Shown: positions 1-7,919 of the stretch, piece by piece | How the letters are laid out: every line of letters starts with the position of its first letter | Position numbering within the stretch: position 1 is the stretch's first letter | Assembly (NCBI GenBank): GCA_937930625.1 | Contig: CALHBW010000445.1 | Span: forward strand, 1 to 26,809 | From: an uncultured Saprospiraceae bacterium | GTDB taxonomy: Bacteria; Bacteroidota; Bacteroidia; Chitinophagales; Saprospiraceae | Reading direction: 5' to 3' | Length of the DNA: 26,809 nucleotides | The notes under the pieces: generated by a model | What the model saw: the letters and a program-made list of their open reading frames with translations, nothing else | Database searches by the model: none | What the model was told of the DNA's origin: nothing | Program-made: the position numbers and the translations under genes

Positions 1-1
1 G

Positions 2-421
2 GGAAAAAAAGGTTGGAAAATTGATAATTTATTAGAAAAAATCCAACAATCGCCTTTTCAGAAAGATATTATTTTGACAGGTTATGTGGCACGGGAGGAG
101 TTGCCTGTGTTATATACGATGTCAGAGATTTTTGTGTATCCTTCTTTGTATGAAGGTTTTGGATTGCCTGTATTGGAGGCGATGTCTTGCGGGGCGCGAG
201 TGATTACGTCGAAGGTATCGAGTTTGCCGGAAGTCGGGGGCGACGCAGCGATGTATTTTGACCCAAATTCGGTGGAACAATTGGCAAATATGATGTTGCA
301 ATTGGCTTTTGATGCGCCTTTATTGAAGATTTTATCCGAAAAATCACTTGCACAAGCGCAGCAATTTTCGTGGGAGAAAACGGCGAAAGAGACGCTTAAT
401 GTACTACAAACTTTAATGTAA
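2..421 (+). CDS. Glycosyltransferase family 4 (GT-B), C-terminal fragment
   Basis: The reading frame is open from base 2 and is cut by the window start; the TTG at 74 is internal, because the codons before it (GKKGW...DNLLEKI...) continue the family pattern. It is the C-terminal nucleotide-sugar-binding half of a GT4 enzyme. The segment SLYEGFGLPVLEAMSCG contains the E-x7-E donor-binding motif, followed by the 'ITSKVSSLPEVGGDAA' loop and the usual final helix 'FSWEKTAKETL'. Such enzymes move a sugar from a nucleotide donor onto a lipid or glycan acceptor at the cytoplasmic membrane, typically for surface polysaccharide. The acceptor cannot be told from this fragment. The gene ends with TAA, and a 13-bp-arm hairpin lies about 140 bp downstream. 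Confidence 0.93.
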   Translation, partial: GKKGWKIDNLLEKIQQSPFQKDIILTGYVAREELPVLYTMSEIFVYPSLYEGFGLPVLEAMSCGARVITSKVSSLPEVGGDAAMYFDPNSVEQLANMMLQLAFDAPLLKILSEKSLAQAQQFSWEKTAKETLNVLQTLM

Positions 422-557
422 ATTGTATTCTAACCCACATCTTTTTAAATGTCGATATTTTTAAAACAAAAATTATTTCTATATTTTTATTTCATTTAAA
501 AATAGCATTTTATAAATTAAGAATATTTTAAATAAAACAAAAAAACATAAGTAATCC

Positions 558-586
558 GTTTACTAAATTTTTCAAATTTAGTAAAC
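558..586. terminator. Hairpin downstream of glycosyltransferase
   Basis: Perfect 13-bp arms (gtttactaaattt / aaatttagtaaac) around a 3-base loop. It is A+T-rich and lacks a clean G+C stem with U-run, so a terminator role is only possible. Parts of it (gtaaacgtaag) recur inverted at 634-644. Confidence 0.35.
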
Positions 587-638
587 GTAAGCAGAGAATA
601 AATTTTTGTAATTAACTAAAAATCAGTGCATTACTTAC

Positions 639-807
639 GTTTACGGCTACCCGTCTAACTTTGCCTAAAGCGAATACTCGTCAGACGAATACCTTTATTC
701 AGTGCGAATATTTTATGAGACAAATCACTACATTTCACAAAAACCTTCGTCAGACGAGTGCGCCCCGCAACTTGAGTTCGGCAAAGTTAGACGGATAGCC
801 TTTAAAC
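639..807. repeat. Dispersed inverted-repeat (MITE-like) element, copy 1
   Basis: The ends are imperfect inverted repeats: 639-665 (ending ...CGTCTAACTTTGCC) and 780-807 (starting GGCAAAGTTAGACG...). Inside are two TCGTCAGACGA 11-mers (678-688, 747-757) and a conserved centre (gcgaatattttatgagacaa). A second copy in the opposite orientation lies at 19891-20052 and matches along nearly its whole length. No open reading frame is present, which is consistent with a non-autonomous element or a structured RNA or DNA site. Confidence 0.8.
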
Positions 808-952
808 ATGCTCTAATATTAATTGGCGGATAAAGAACAGATTCTTTTTGGTTTTGCGGTATTAGTCGGCAGACAAAGGTTCTATTAAGCATCGGTATTT
901 TGACTAATCAAATTTTCACTTCGAGTAAAAGCATTCGTCTGACGACACACAC

Positions 953-983
953 GAAAAAAGGGCAACCCAACCGGATTGCCCTT
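953..983 (-). terminator. Rho-independent terminator of the M43 protease gene
   Basis: Stem aagggcaa (958-965) / ttgccctt (976-983) with an A-run on the plus strand, giving a U-run when read leftwards. It lies 28 bp past the stop codon of the minus-strand protease gene. Confidence 0.8.
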
Positions 984-1010
984 CATATTTTCTAAAACAA
1001 CATCTCGTGT

Positions 1011-3566
1011 TTACGGTTTTACAAACTTCATAGACTGTACGGTATCTCCCGCGACTAATCGTATGAAATAGAAGCCGGAAGTAAGTGCATTGATGTCCAA
1101 CTGAGTGCGTTGTTGACCAATTGCTTCGTTCAGGTTTTGACTTTGAATGACTCTACCCGTCATATCCATAATGGACAACTGAACTTCGGTAGATTCGATG
1201 TTGGTATATTCAACATTGATGTATTCATTTGCCGGATTAGGGAAGATATTCATATCAGTAATGTGAACTTCTGATGCTTGTCTTGTTCCTTCACCTTTGC
1301 CCGGTACATCTATACCGAAACCTACAATTTCTACATCTTTACCCGGTACCTCTATATCTATATCTTCGATTTCTATATCCGTTCCATTACCCGGTATCTC
1401 GTCTGTCGTTCCTGTTAATTCTACGGCTCTGACACCGCTGGAACAACCCGAAATCGTCACATCATCAAAGTAAACTCTGTCGTTATTCACGGAAGCATCC
1501 ACTCTGAATCTGATTTTTGTAGTTGATGTAAATGTACCTGTAATCGTCACTGACTCTGTATAACTTGTGTTATTATTGAAATCAGTACCTCTTACCCAAG
1601 TCTCAATAGTGCTGTAGCTACTGCCACCATCTGTCGATACTTGCAACCAGAAATCTTCGTTGGAATCCATTCCTACAGGATAGTAAGAGAAATCAACAGT
1701 TACTTCTTCAAAACCATTCAAATTTAAGTTGTCGGTAGTCATGACCGATGAACTTGTATTGTCCCTCAAACGAATCGTATAAGAACCGCTTGACGCATAA
1801 TTTGCATAATTATTTCTATACGAATCAGAACCACCATCGTTCCATATTCCCCATCCACTTTCAAAACTCTCGCTATCTATGGTTACATTGGTGCAGCCAC
1901 CGCCGCCACCGCCACCGCCACCGTCGCCGGGAGTCGTGAACTCGTAATAACCTGACCAACCGGAGCTGGCACCATCACAATTAGTCATTACTCTGAATGT
2001 ATAGGTAGAACCTGCTGTGAAGCCTGTTATGCTTTGAGAGTTGGTAGCAGAGTTGAAAGGATAAGCTGTTCCGCCCGCAACGATTTCTATATCATAACTG
2101 ACAGCACCGTTTACCACATTCCATGTCAAAGTACCTTCAGTTTGTGTCAAACCACTTACGCCCAAACCTGTTGGTGTGTCGCAAGAAGCCGGAGGAGTAG
2201 AGCCAACGCAGAAGTTGGTCGTCTCAGAGTTGGTAAATGAACTACCGGAAGCTAATGTGCTGCCACCGCCGATTACTGAGTAAGCACCATTGCCATAGCT
2301 ACAGCAGATTCCATCACCATAAGCATCACTTATAGTGAAGTCGTAGCATCCGTTAGGTAAACATTCGCTGATAGTTAAAGTGCTACCATCTGCTTGGCTG
2401 GCATAAGTACCACCAGAAGCTACTGTTGCACCGCTGCTATTTGTAATAGCCCAACTTGTTTCTTCAGGATAATTATCAAATGTGATAGAAATAGTTACTT
2501 CATTTTGGCTACAGCCCGTAGAGCAAGCAGTACAAGGTCCGCCACAGTCAACACCTGTTTCGCCTTGGTTTTGAATACCATCGCTACAAGTCGCCGTAGA
2601 ACCGCCGCCACCGCCACTGCCACAGCCGCCTGAATTTAATAAACTTGCTCTGAAACCACCTGAATCAAATAATGCACGCATACGTGTTTTTTGTCCTTGC
2701 GTGAAAAGATTCATACAACCATCATCAGAGTAATCCATGTAGTTTTGTACCATATCGGTAGAGCTACATGAAACATGACCTGTTGAGCAACCATAATTGG
2801 CAGCATCAGAAGTCGGCGTATCTGATACAAAATCATCGGCATTACAATTGCCATCGCCCCAGATGTGGCGAAGGTTGAGCCAGTGACCAACTTCGTGTGT
2901 GGTCGTACGACCACCATCGAAAGGTGCTTGTGCCGAACCAATCGTACCAAAATATTGAGGACTCATGACTACACCATCAGTTGCAGCACTACCGCTACCG
3001 GGAAATTGAGCATAACCCAAAATTCCACCACCGATGTTACAAATCCACATATTCAGATAGCTGTCACGAGACCAGGCATCAACACCACCATTTGATGAGT
3101 ATTTCATGGCATCGTTGGTTCCCCATTCACTTCTATTATAATATTTTCTTGTAATACCGCTTGTTGCATTTCCATTAGGATCGACAGTAGCAAGGCAGAA
3201 TTCGATTTCTGTATCTGCTGCTTGCGACCATGTATTATTGGCATCGCTATTCATGCGTCTGAAGTCGTCATTTAGCACTTGCATCTGTGATTGTATCTGT
3301 GCATCGCTGATATTTTGAGCATTTGATTGATAGATAACATGCACAACGACGGGAATGGTAATAACACCATTGATTTTTTCTTCCGACGATTTATTGATGA
3401 ATCTTTGTGTATGCTCTTCAATCAGGCGAAGTTGTTCGGCGTGCTTAGGATCGTCTTGTTGAAGTTGAGTCAGGTCTTTGGTTGCACAATTTCTTTGTGC
3501 GTTTACATTTTGAATATTGACAGCCATTAGTAGGATTGCTGTCCAACAGAGTATAAATGTTCTCAT
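1011..3566 (-). CDS. Secreted M43 (pappalysin/cytophagalysin-type) metalloprotease with T9SS type-A signal
   Basis: 851 residues. A signal peptide (about 1-23, ending NVNAQ) precedes the pro-region and an M43 zinc protease domain. The metzincin motif HEVGHWLNLRH is at 224-234 (zinc ligands H224, H228, H234; catalytic E225) and the Met-turn NYMDYS has M277. Next come a 'DGIQNQGETGVDCGGPC' Cys segment (329-345), a beta domain (about 353-454), a fibronectin-III-like domain (461-546), a ten-Gly linker (548-557), a MAM/jelly-roll-like domain (558-709), an acidic linker (721-757) and a type-A T9SS sorting domain (771-851, NIFPNP...GFYFIRL...). It should be exported by Sec, passed through T9SS and displayed or released as an endopeptidase. 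ATG start with a good signal peptide. The substrate is unknown. Confidence 0.93.
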   Translation of the reverse strand: MRTFILCWTAILLMAVNIQNVNAQRNCATKDLTQLQQDDPKHAEQLRLIEEHTQRFINKSSEEKINGVITIPVVVHVIYQSNAQNISDAQIQSQMQVLNDDFRRMNSDANNTWSQAADTEIEFCLATVDPNGNATSGITRKYYNRSEWGTNDAMKYSSNGGVDAWSRDSYLNMWICNIGGGILGYAQFPGSGSAATDGVVMSPQYFGTIGSAQAPFDGGRTTTHEVGHWLNLRHIWGDGNCNADDFVSDTPTSDAANYGCSTGHVSCSSTDMVQNYMDYSDDGCMNLFTQGQKTRMRALFDSGGFRASLLNSGGCGSGGGGGSTATCSDGIQNQGETGVDCGGPCTACSTGCSQNEVTISITFDNYPEETSWAITNSSGATVASGGTYASQADGSTLTISECLPNGCYDFTISDAYGDGICCSYGNGAYSVIGGGSTLASGSSFTNSETTNFCVGSTPPASCDTPTGLGVSGLTQTEGTLTWNVVNGAVSYDIEIVAGGTAYPFNSATNSQSITGFTAGSTYTFRVMTNCDGASSGWSGYYEFTTPGDGGGGGGGGGCTNVTIDSESFESGWGIWNDGGSDSYRNNYANYASSGSYTIRLRDNTSSSVMTTDNLNLNGFEEVTVDFSYYPVGMDSNEDFWLQVSTDGGSSYSTIETWVRGTDFNNNTSYTESVTITGTFTSTTKIRFRVDASVNNDRVYFDDVTISGCSSGVRAVELTGTTDEIPGNGTDIEIEDIDIEVPGKDVEIVGFGIDVPGKGEGTRQASEVHITDMNIFPNPANEYINVEYTNIESTEVQLSIMDMTGRVIQSQNLNEAIGQQRTQLDINALTSGFYFIRLVAGDTVQSMKFVKP

Positions 3567-4113
3567 GTTTGATAAAGAAAAGATAAAATTAGTTAGTAAA
3601 ATTATAGTGTATCATTAAGTGGGGAGTACACTACCGTATTCCAAATTTCCTGCAATGTAAACAGGATTTTCCAAAAATGTTGTTTGGATCTCGTAAAAAG
3701 ATTGAAAACATGTTTTTTTTCGTGACAGGCATATAAGTTAGTATTTTATAAAGCTAATGTGATAAGAAAATACGTTCAAAACATATGTTAAATATTCACA
3801 AATAATTGATTTTCAATTATAAAAAACATTAAAGAAACACATATCCACCGAATGTTTTTTAACATAAGTTAAAGTTATAATTACAAATTTGTGACATGAT
3901 ATTGCTTTTATTTACAATACAAAAATATCGAAAAATGAGGTTAGAGACTGTACAGAATATTAGAAAGTAAGAAATTAAAAAACGAATTTAAATACCGAAT
4001 ATTTCACGCAGAGAGCGCAGAGTACGCGGAGAAATACTATAAAATCTCTGCGACCTCTGCGTTCTCTGCGTGAATCCGCATTTTCCGAAATTTACCCCGT
4101 TCACGGTATAAAA
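3567..4113. other. Intergenic, A+T-rich, no gene seen
   Basis: This holds the 5' leader and presumed promoter of the minus-strand protease gene near 3567-3700, a low-complexity A+T stretch, and one palindromic repeat at 4004-4073. No reading frame or RNA gene could be supported. Confidence 0.6.
4004..4073. repeat. 'Cgcagaga' palindromic repeat, copy 1
   Basis: Imperfect hairpin with arms tcacgcagagagcgcagag and ctctgcgttctctgcgtga around a central 'aaatactataaaat'. A copy of the same family is at 11511-11574. It lies 40 bp past the stop of the minus-strand hydrolase gene and could act as its transcription end. Similar cgcagaga palindromes are widespread between genes in several bacterial phyla. 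Confidence 0.8.
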
Positions 4114-5781
4114 TCACTTTGGTACTCGCGAATACACGCCATGATTATCAAACCATAATGATTTATCTTCTCCATTCACATCGCCATCAAGATTAAAATC
4201 GGGCGGACAATAATCATCAAAAGTACCATTGCCTTCCAGCCAAATACTTTTATCCAATCCATCTACAATCGAACTTGGTATATCTGATTGGTCGGCATCA
4301 GCAGCAAACATTACCCATTCGCCTGTCGGGAGTTGCTTTTGCCCAAATCCCAGACCAGTAATATAACTATCGGATGCCCTGAAATCATAGGTCAGTTGAT
4401 TATTGACCACACTGATTGCCGTGGGTGTCATGATGTTCATATGATTGCGGTGGTCGATGACGACATAAAATTCCGTCCCCATTGTTTCGGTCAATACGCA
4501 AGGATTCGGGAAAGTGATGCGACCATCTTGGTGAACCAAAGCAGCAGTTTGGACAACTTCGGTATCTTTAGTCGCTCCGTTTCGGAAACTGACAAGTACC
4601 CAGTCTGTTTCTGTGCCGATATAGTCGTCATCTGTCCAGTTGAGTCCTTCCGTACCCATATAATTCCACGGAGGTTTATTATAAGGTTGTCCTGACGGAG
4701 TTGGAGGTGAAGCGGGGTTTGCAGGAGTTTGTCCGGGCAGCAGACCGCGAATAGTATTGAGATGTGTAACCATTTGTCGGGTAAGTGTATCGAAAGGTCC
4801 TTCCATGTATGCGTATAACTCAAGCTCAATATGGTCGTCAGCAAATTCGCAGGAAAGTGCTTCATCGCAAGTTGCTGCGGATAGATGTTGTACGAAGAAA
4901 TTCGTCAGATTGAGTATTGTATTCCAGCTATAAAAAATCGGGTCGGCATGAACCGCTTCTTGCGGAAAATTAACTTGCACTAATATATTATTTTCAATCA
5001 ATGCATTATACAATATCCCACTTTGAAAAAATGGTACGGTACAATCTGCTGTACCATGATAAATGCTGAAGGGTGGCTCATTACCGTCTATATAGTTTAT
5101 TGGGTTAGCGGACTGCACCTTATCTGCACATTCAGTGACCAGGCAGCCCATTAACTGCGACACCATAGAGCCGGGTTCTTCGTAGATGACGGGTGAGTCG
5201 CAGGTGCTTGGGTACATATTATCTACTTGCAGGAAGTCTGTTGGTCCGAAAAAATCAATGACAGCTTGTACATCACTGCTTTCATTTGGGTAGCCAAGAT
5301 GATAGCCTTCAAGGCTATCAATACCCATAGCAGCACCAAGCATAGCGGCAAGGTGTCCACCGGAAGAATGTCCCATCACGCCAATGGCGCAAGGGTCAAT
5401 CTGGTACAAATCGGCATGATGGCGGATATGTCGAATAGCGGTTTTGCAATCATGTATTTGGGCGGGCCAAATGGCTTCTGTACTGTATCGGTGGTTGATG
5501 TCCACGATAACGTACTGGGCATCTTCGTAAAGTCGGCGGAGGTCGTTGCGGAGTGTACCTTTTTTAGTGCGGTTTTTCCACCCACCGCCGTGGATATAGA
5601 CCACAGCAGGGCGCGGTGATCCGGTATTGGGAGGAATATAAACATCCAGCAGGTGGTTCTGCAATCCATCGCCTACGTAATCAATGTCACGAAAAGTAGG
5701 CTCTATTTGGGCAGTCAAGGGTGTTGTCAATAAGACATAGAACGCCAAAGCGAGCAAGCTCGAAAAAGTCGGGTGTATCAC
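4114..5781 (-). CDS. Secreted alpha/beta-hydrolase (esterase-like) with dockerin-like C-terminus
   Basis: 555 residues with a signal peptide (1-24, ending PLTAQ). The alpha/beta-hydrolase domain (about 28-302) has the oxyanion motif HGGGW (64-68), nucleophile elbow GHSSG with S139, and probable triad partners D246 (HGTAD) and H278 (EAVHAD). This resembles BD-FAE/hormone-sensitive-lipase-type carboxylesterases that cut acetyl or feruloyl esters on polysaccharides or small esters. A proline-rich linker (about 349-370) leads to a beta domain (372-495, with 'VVIDHRNHMNIM') and two EF-hand-like segments (about 495-518; 526-548, FNLDGDVNGEDKSLW), which look like a dockerin. There is no T9SS sorting domain, so its route past the outer membrane is unclear. 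Isolated gene. Confidence 0.88.
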   Translation of the reverse strand: MIHPTFSSLLALAFYVLLTTPLTAQIEPTFRDIDYVGDGLQNHLLDVYIPPNTGSPRPAVVYIHGGGWKNRTKKGTLRNDLRRLYEDAQYVIVDINHRYSTEAIWPAQIHDCKTAIRHIRHHADLYQIDPCAIGVMGHSSGGHLAAMLGAAMGIDSLEGYHLGYPNESSDVQAVIDFFGPTDFLQVDNMYPSTCDSPVIYEEPGSMVSQLMGCLVTECADKVQSANPINYIDGNEPPFSIYHGTADCTVPFFQSGILYNALIENNILVQVNFPQEAVHADPIFYSWNTILNLTNFFVQHLSAATCDEALSCEFADDHIELELYAYMEGPFDTLTRQMVTHLNTIRGLLPGQTPANPASPPTPSGQPYNKPPWNYMGTEGLNWTDDDYIGTETDWVLVSFRNGATKDTEVVQTAALVHQDGRITFPNPCVLTETMGTEFYVVIDHRNHMNIMTPTAISVVNNQLTYDFRASDSYITGLGFGQKQLPTGEWVMFAADADQSDIPSSIVDGLDKSIWLEGNGTFDDYCPPDFNLDGDVNGEDKSLWFDNHGVYSRVPK

Positions 5782-5943
5782 AGCTAGGTTAGGTTGTCGT
5801 ACTTTAATGTCTTGATGGATTTAATTGGATTTTGGACATTGGGGAATTCGGAAACTGGGAAATTCGGCTCATTTTCACAAATACCTCATTAGCAATTATT
5901 TAAAATTTATTAAAAAGAAATAAAATGTAATATTTTTTATTTT

Positions 5944-6225
5944 GTAAAATTTTGTAGGTTCTTTGACAATTTTTGCAAAACGTAATAGAACACAGATTTG
6001 ACGGATTATGCGGATGACACAGATTTTTTTAGAATGTTTTTAATTTAATTAAAATTTCATTTAAAATCATTTAAAAAACAAATAAAAACAATTTATAATT
6101 ATATTTATTTCAAATAAAAACGAAAAAAATCCGCATAATCTGTATCATCCGCTAAATCCGTGTTCTATTTCGCTTGCTTTTTTGCAAAAATTGTCAAAGA
6201 ACCATTTTGTAAAACAAAATTTTAC
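5944..6225. repeat. Nested inverted-repeat element (~280 bp)
   Basis: The outer arms share gtaaaatttt and ggttctttgacaatttttgc (about 5944-5980 against 6182-6225). The inner arms share the agaacac(a/g)gattt...cggat family (about 5987-6030 against 6123-6167). The centre (6031-6122) is extremely A+T-rich with no frame. The whole could fold into one long cruciform. No transposase is present, so it could only move with enzymes supplied elsewhere. Confidence 0.75.
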
Positions 6226-6405
6226 GAAATTCCTAATTCTCCAAAGTCCAAGATTTAAGGAACGTTCAAAAAAAATACTTTCACCACTTAGATGGCGAAC
6301 TTATCCTTTGAACATTTTTAAGCGTGCGGATACTCTTTTAGGGCAAGAGTTTGTGACATCGAAGTACGGGGAAAAACAAATAGCACTCTACAAAATTACA
6401 TGATA
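6226..6405 (+). pseudogene. Possible 3' remnant of an unknown protein-coding gene
   Basis: Directly beside the right arm of the inverted repeat, a frame reads ...SPRFKERSKKILSPLRWRTY...FVTSKYGEKQIALYKIT and ends at TGA (about 6401-6403). Its amino-acid composition is protein-like (mixed charge, spaced aromatics), unlike translated A+T-rich spacer. There is no start codon of its own in non-repeat DNA; the frame only extends back into the repeat through a TTG at 6182. I do not recognise the family. It may be the C-terminal end of a gene whose 5' part was lost when the element arrived. Confidence 0.35.
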
Positions 6406-6529
6406 GAATAAGAGTTTTATCGCGTAATCTTGCAGAGTATCAAATAAATACACCCAAATATAGAAAGATTTTTTATTTTTTTGCGAATTACAAATAATTG
6501 TTTTTTGTATAATATTAATTTAATACAAA

Positions 6530-7735
6530 TTATTCATTCAATTTCCAATTATACTCCATAAAGTCAATCTTTGCATTTGACTTTAATTGTGTATTAGCAT
6601 ATTTATTGATAAAGGTTTTTACATCACCAAAATCATTTGCGTACCAATTGAATAATTGAGATACCTTCGCCGACTTTGGGCTGATTTCATTGAACTGTGA
6701 GTTATTAATAAAACTCTTGGTTTGACGTTCAAAATTACTTTCCAAATTGCTTGCCGTCCATGCCTGGTTGAGCAAGGCAGGGCAGGATTTAGCCGCACAA
6801 TTTACTGCAAAATGTACGCGTGCATCTTTATATTTTTTCAATAAAATTTCTTTCTCAATTTGGTCGAGGGTGTAGGTTTGTCCGCCGAGTTTTATCCAGC
6901 GTTTGCTCCACGGCTTGCCGCCTTCCAAATCTGTAATACTTCCCAATGGATAATTATCTAAAATCAGTTTTACCGTGAATGCATTATAAGCATTTATCCA
7001 ATATGCCATCGTCTTGGAACGTCCCCAGTCGGATTTTGGTGGGTTGTTGGCAAGTAAGTCGAGGTAATCTTGCAATTTGCCATTATCTGACTTAAATCCA
7101 CTATAACTTACTGTACCCGTTGAACTTACGTGCTGGCGTAGGAGCGCGTCCCATGCTTCGTGCGAAAGGGGTAGTTTGGGTTTTGGAATAGGTTTTTCTT
7201 CTACCTTTGGAGCAGGTTTTTCGACGACAGGTGTAGGAGCAGGTTTGTTTTCAACCTTTGGAGGAGGTGGTGGAGTGACCACTTTTTCTTTGATAGGTTT
7301 CACGATTGTTTTCGCAGTTTCAGTAGCAGTTGTCGTTGTGGTTTGTACGGCTTCTTTCGTTTCCCACGTTACTTTTTCCGCAGTATTTTTGGCTTCTTCC
7401 GCTTCGCGTTTGACCGTTTCTTTTACTTTTTCAGCAGCTTGTTTGGGTTTCGTTGTGCTTGTTTCTTCGGATTTTTTTGGCGTTTCTTTTTTAGTTGTCG
7501 TTTTTACTTTTTCCTCTTGTGCTTTGGCATCCGCAAGCGGCTGCGCTTCGGTCGTATTTTCGACTACTTCTGTTGTTGCTTCAGTTATTTCAGTCGTCGT
7601 TTCAGTAACTGCTTGAGTGGTTTCGGTGGTCGTTTTTGTGACGACTTCGTGTTTTGTGGTATTGTCCGTACCACTTGTGCAAGCCATCAAACTGAAAGCT
7701 ATAATTGCCGCTAAGGTCCAATTGATTATTTTCAT
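6530..7735 (-). CDS. DUF547 lipoprotein with long Thr/Lys/Glu/Pro linker
   Basis: 401 residues from the ATG at 7735. A longer frame to 7855 exists, but its extra 40 residues translate a spacer repeat, and the ATG gives a clean lipoprotein signal (MKIINWTLAAIIAFSLMAC, lipobox LMAC, C19). Residues 20-186 are low complexity: Thr-rich, then an amphipathic Lys/Glu/Ala LEA-like stretch (about 100-150), then Pro-rich (PPPPP). The DUF547 domain (190-401) has the family signatures YWINAYNAFTVKLIL (246-260) and HFAVNCAAKSCP (308-319, with C313 and C318). The linker would hold the domain away from the membrane. The function of DUF547 is not established; its Cys/His pattern suggests an enzyme or thiol-linked role, which is inference. 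Confidence 0.88.
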   Translation of the reverse strand: MKIINWTLAAIIAFSLMACTSGTDNTTKHEVVTKTTTETTQAVTETTTEITEATTEVVENTTEAQPLADAKAQEEKVKTTTKKETPKKSEETSTTKPKQAAEKVKETVKREAEEAKNTAEKVTWETKEAVQTTTTTATETAKTIVKPIKEKVVTPPPPPKVENKPAPTPVVEKPAPKVEEKPIPKPKLPLSHEAWDALLRQHVSSTGTVSYSGFKSDNGKLQDYLDLLANNPPKSDWGRSKTMAYWINAYNAFTVKLILDNYPLGSITDLEGGKPWSKRWIKLGGQTYTLDQIEKEILLKKYKDARVHFAVNCAAKSCPALLNQAWTASNLESNFERQTKSFINNSQFNEISPKSAKVSQLFNWYANDFGDVKTFINKYANTQLKSNAKIDFMEYNWKLNE

Positions 7736-7919
7736 AAAAAAGAATTTTAGACGAGAGATGTGAGACACGAGAAATTTTAGACGCAAAAAAGAAACTCTAT
7801 TTTCAAAAAATAATATCTCTCGTCTGAAGTTTCTTATCTCGCGTCTGTCCCTCATTTAACGTAAATTAAGGGTGACTGTTGTGAAGGAAATATTGAAATG
7901 TATTTTTAACGACGAAAAT
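7736..7919. repeat. GAGACG/CGTCTC-type spacer repeat with hairpin arms
   Basis: The spacer between the GT-C and DUF547 genes is built of words such as gacgagagatgtgagac and tctctcgtctgaag, whose arms (about 7747-7760 and 7817-7830) can pair. The same word family recurs at 24793-24825 and 25172-25278. Confidence 0.55.

Larger units (their letters stand above)
422..1010. other. Intergenic region with repeat element, no gene
   Basis: No convincing reading frame was found. It holds an A+T-rich stretch, a hairpin at 558-586, a dispersed inverted-repeat element at 639-807, a solitary TCGTCTGACGA at 935-945, and the terminator of the M43 protease gene at 953-983. Confidence 0.7.
5782..6529. other. 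Intergenic region with nested inverted repeat and gene remnant
   Basis: Contains the leader of the hydrolase gene, the nested inverted-repeat element at 5944-6225, and a protein-like but 5'-truncated frame at 6226-6405. The remaining sequence (about 6406-6529) is A+T-rich and featureless. Confidence 0.6.

Noticed and set aside
7176..7616. 146-residue hydrophobic plus-strand frame opposite the DUF547 stalk
   Set aside because: Val/Phe/Ser-rich composition is the complement of Thr/Lys/Glu/Pro low-complexity codons; not a real membrane protein.
7736..7855. N-terminal extension of the DUF547 protein (40 more residues)
   Set aside because: It translates spacer repeat DNA, while the internal ATG at 7735 gives a perfect lipoprotein signal peptide.
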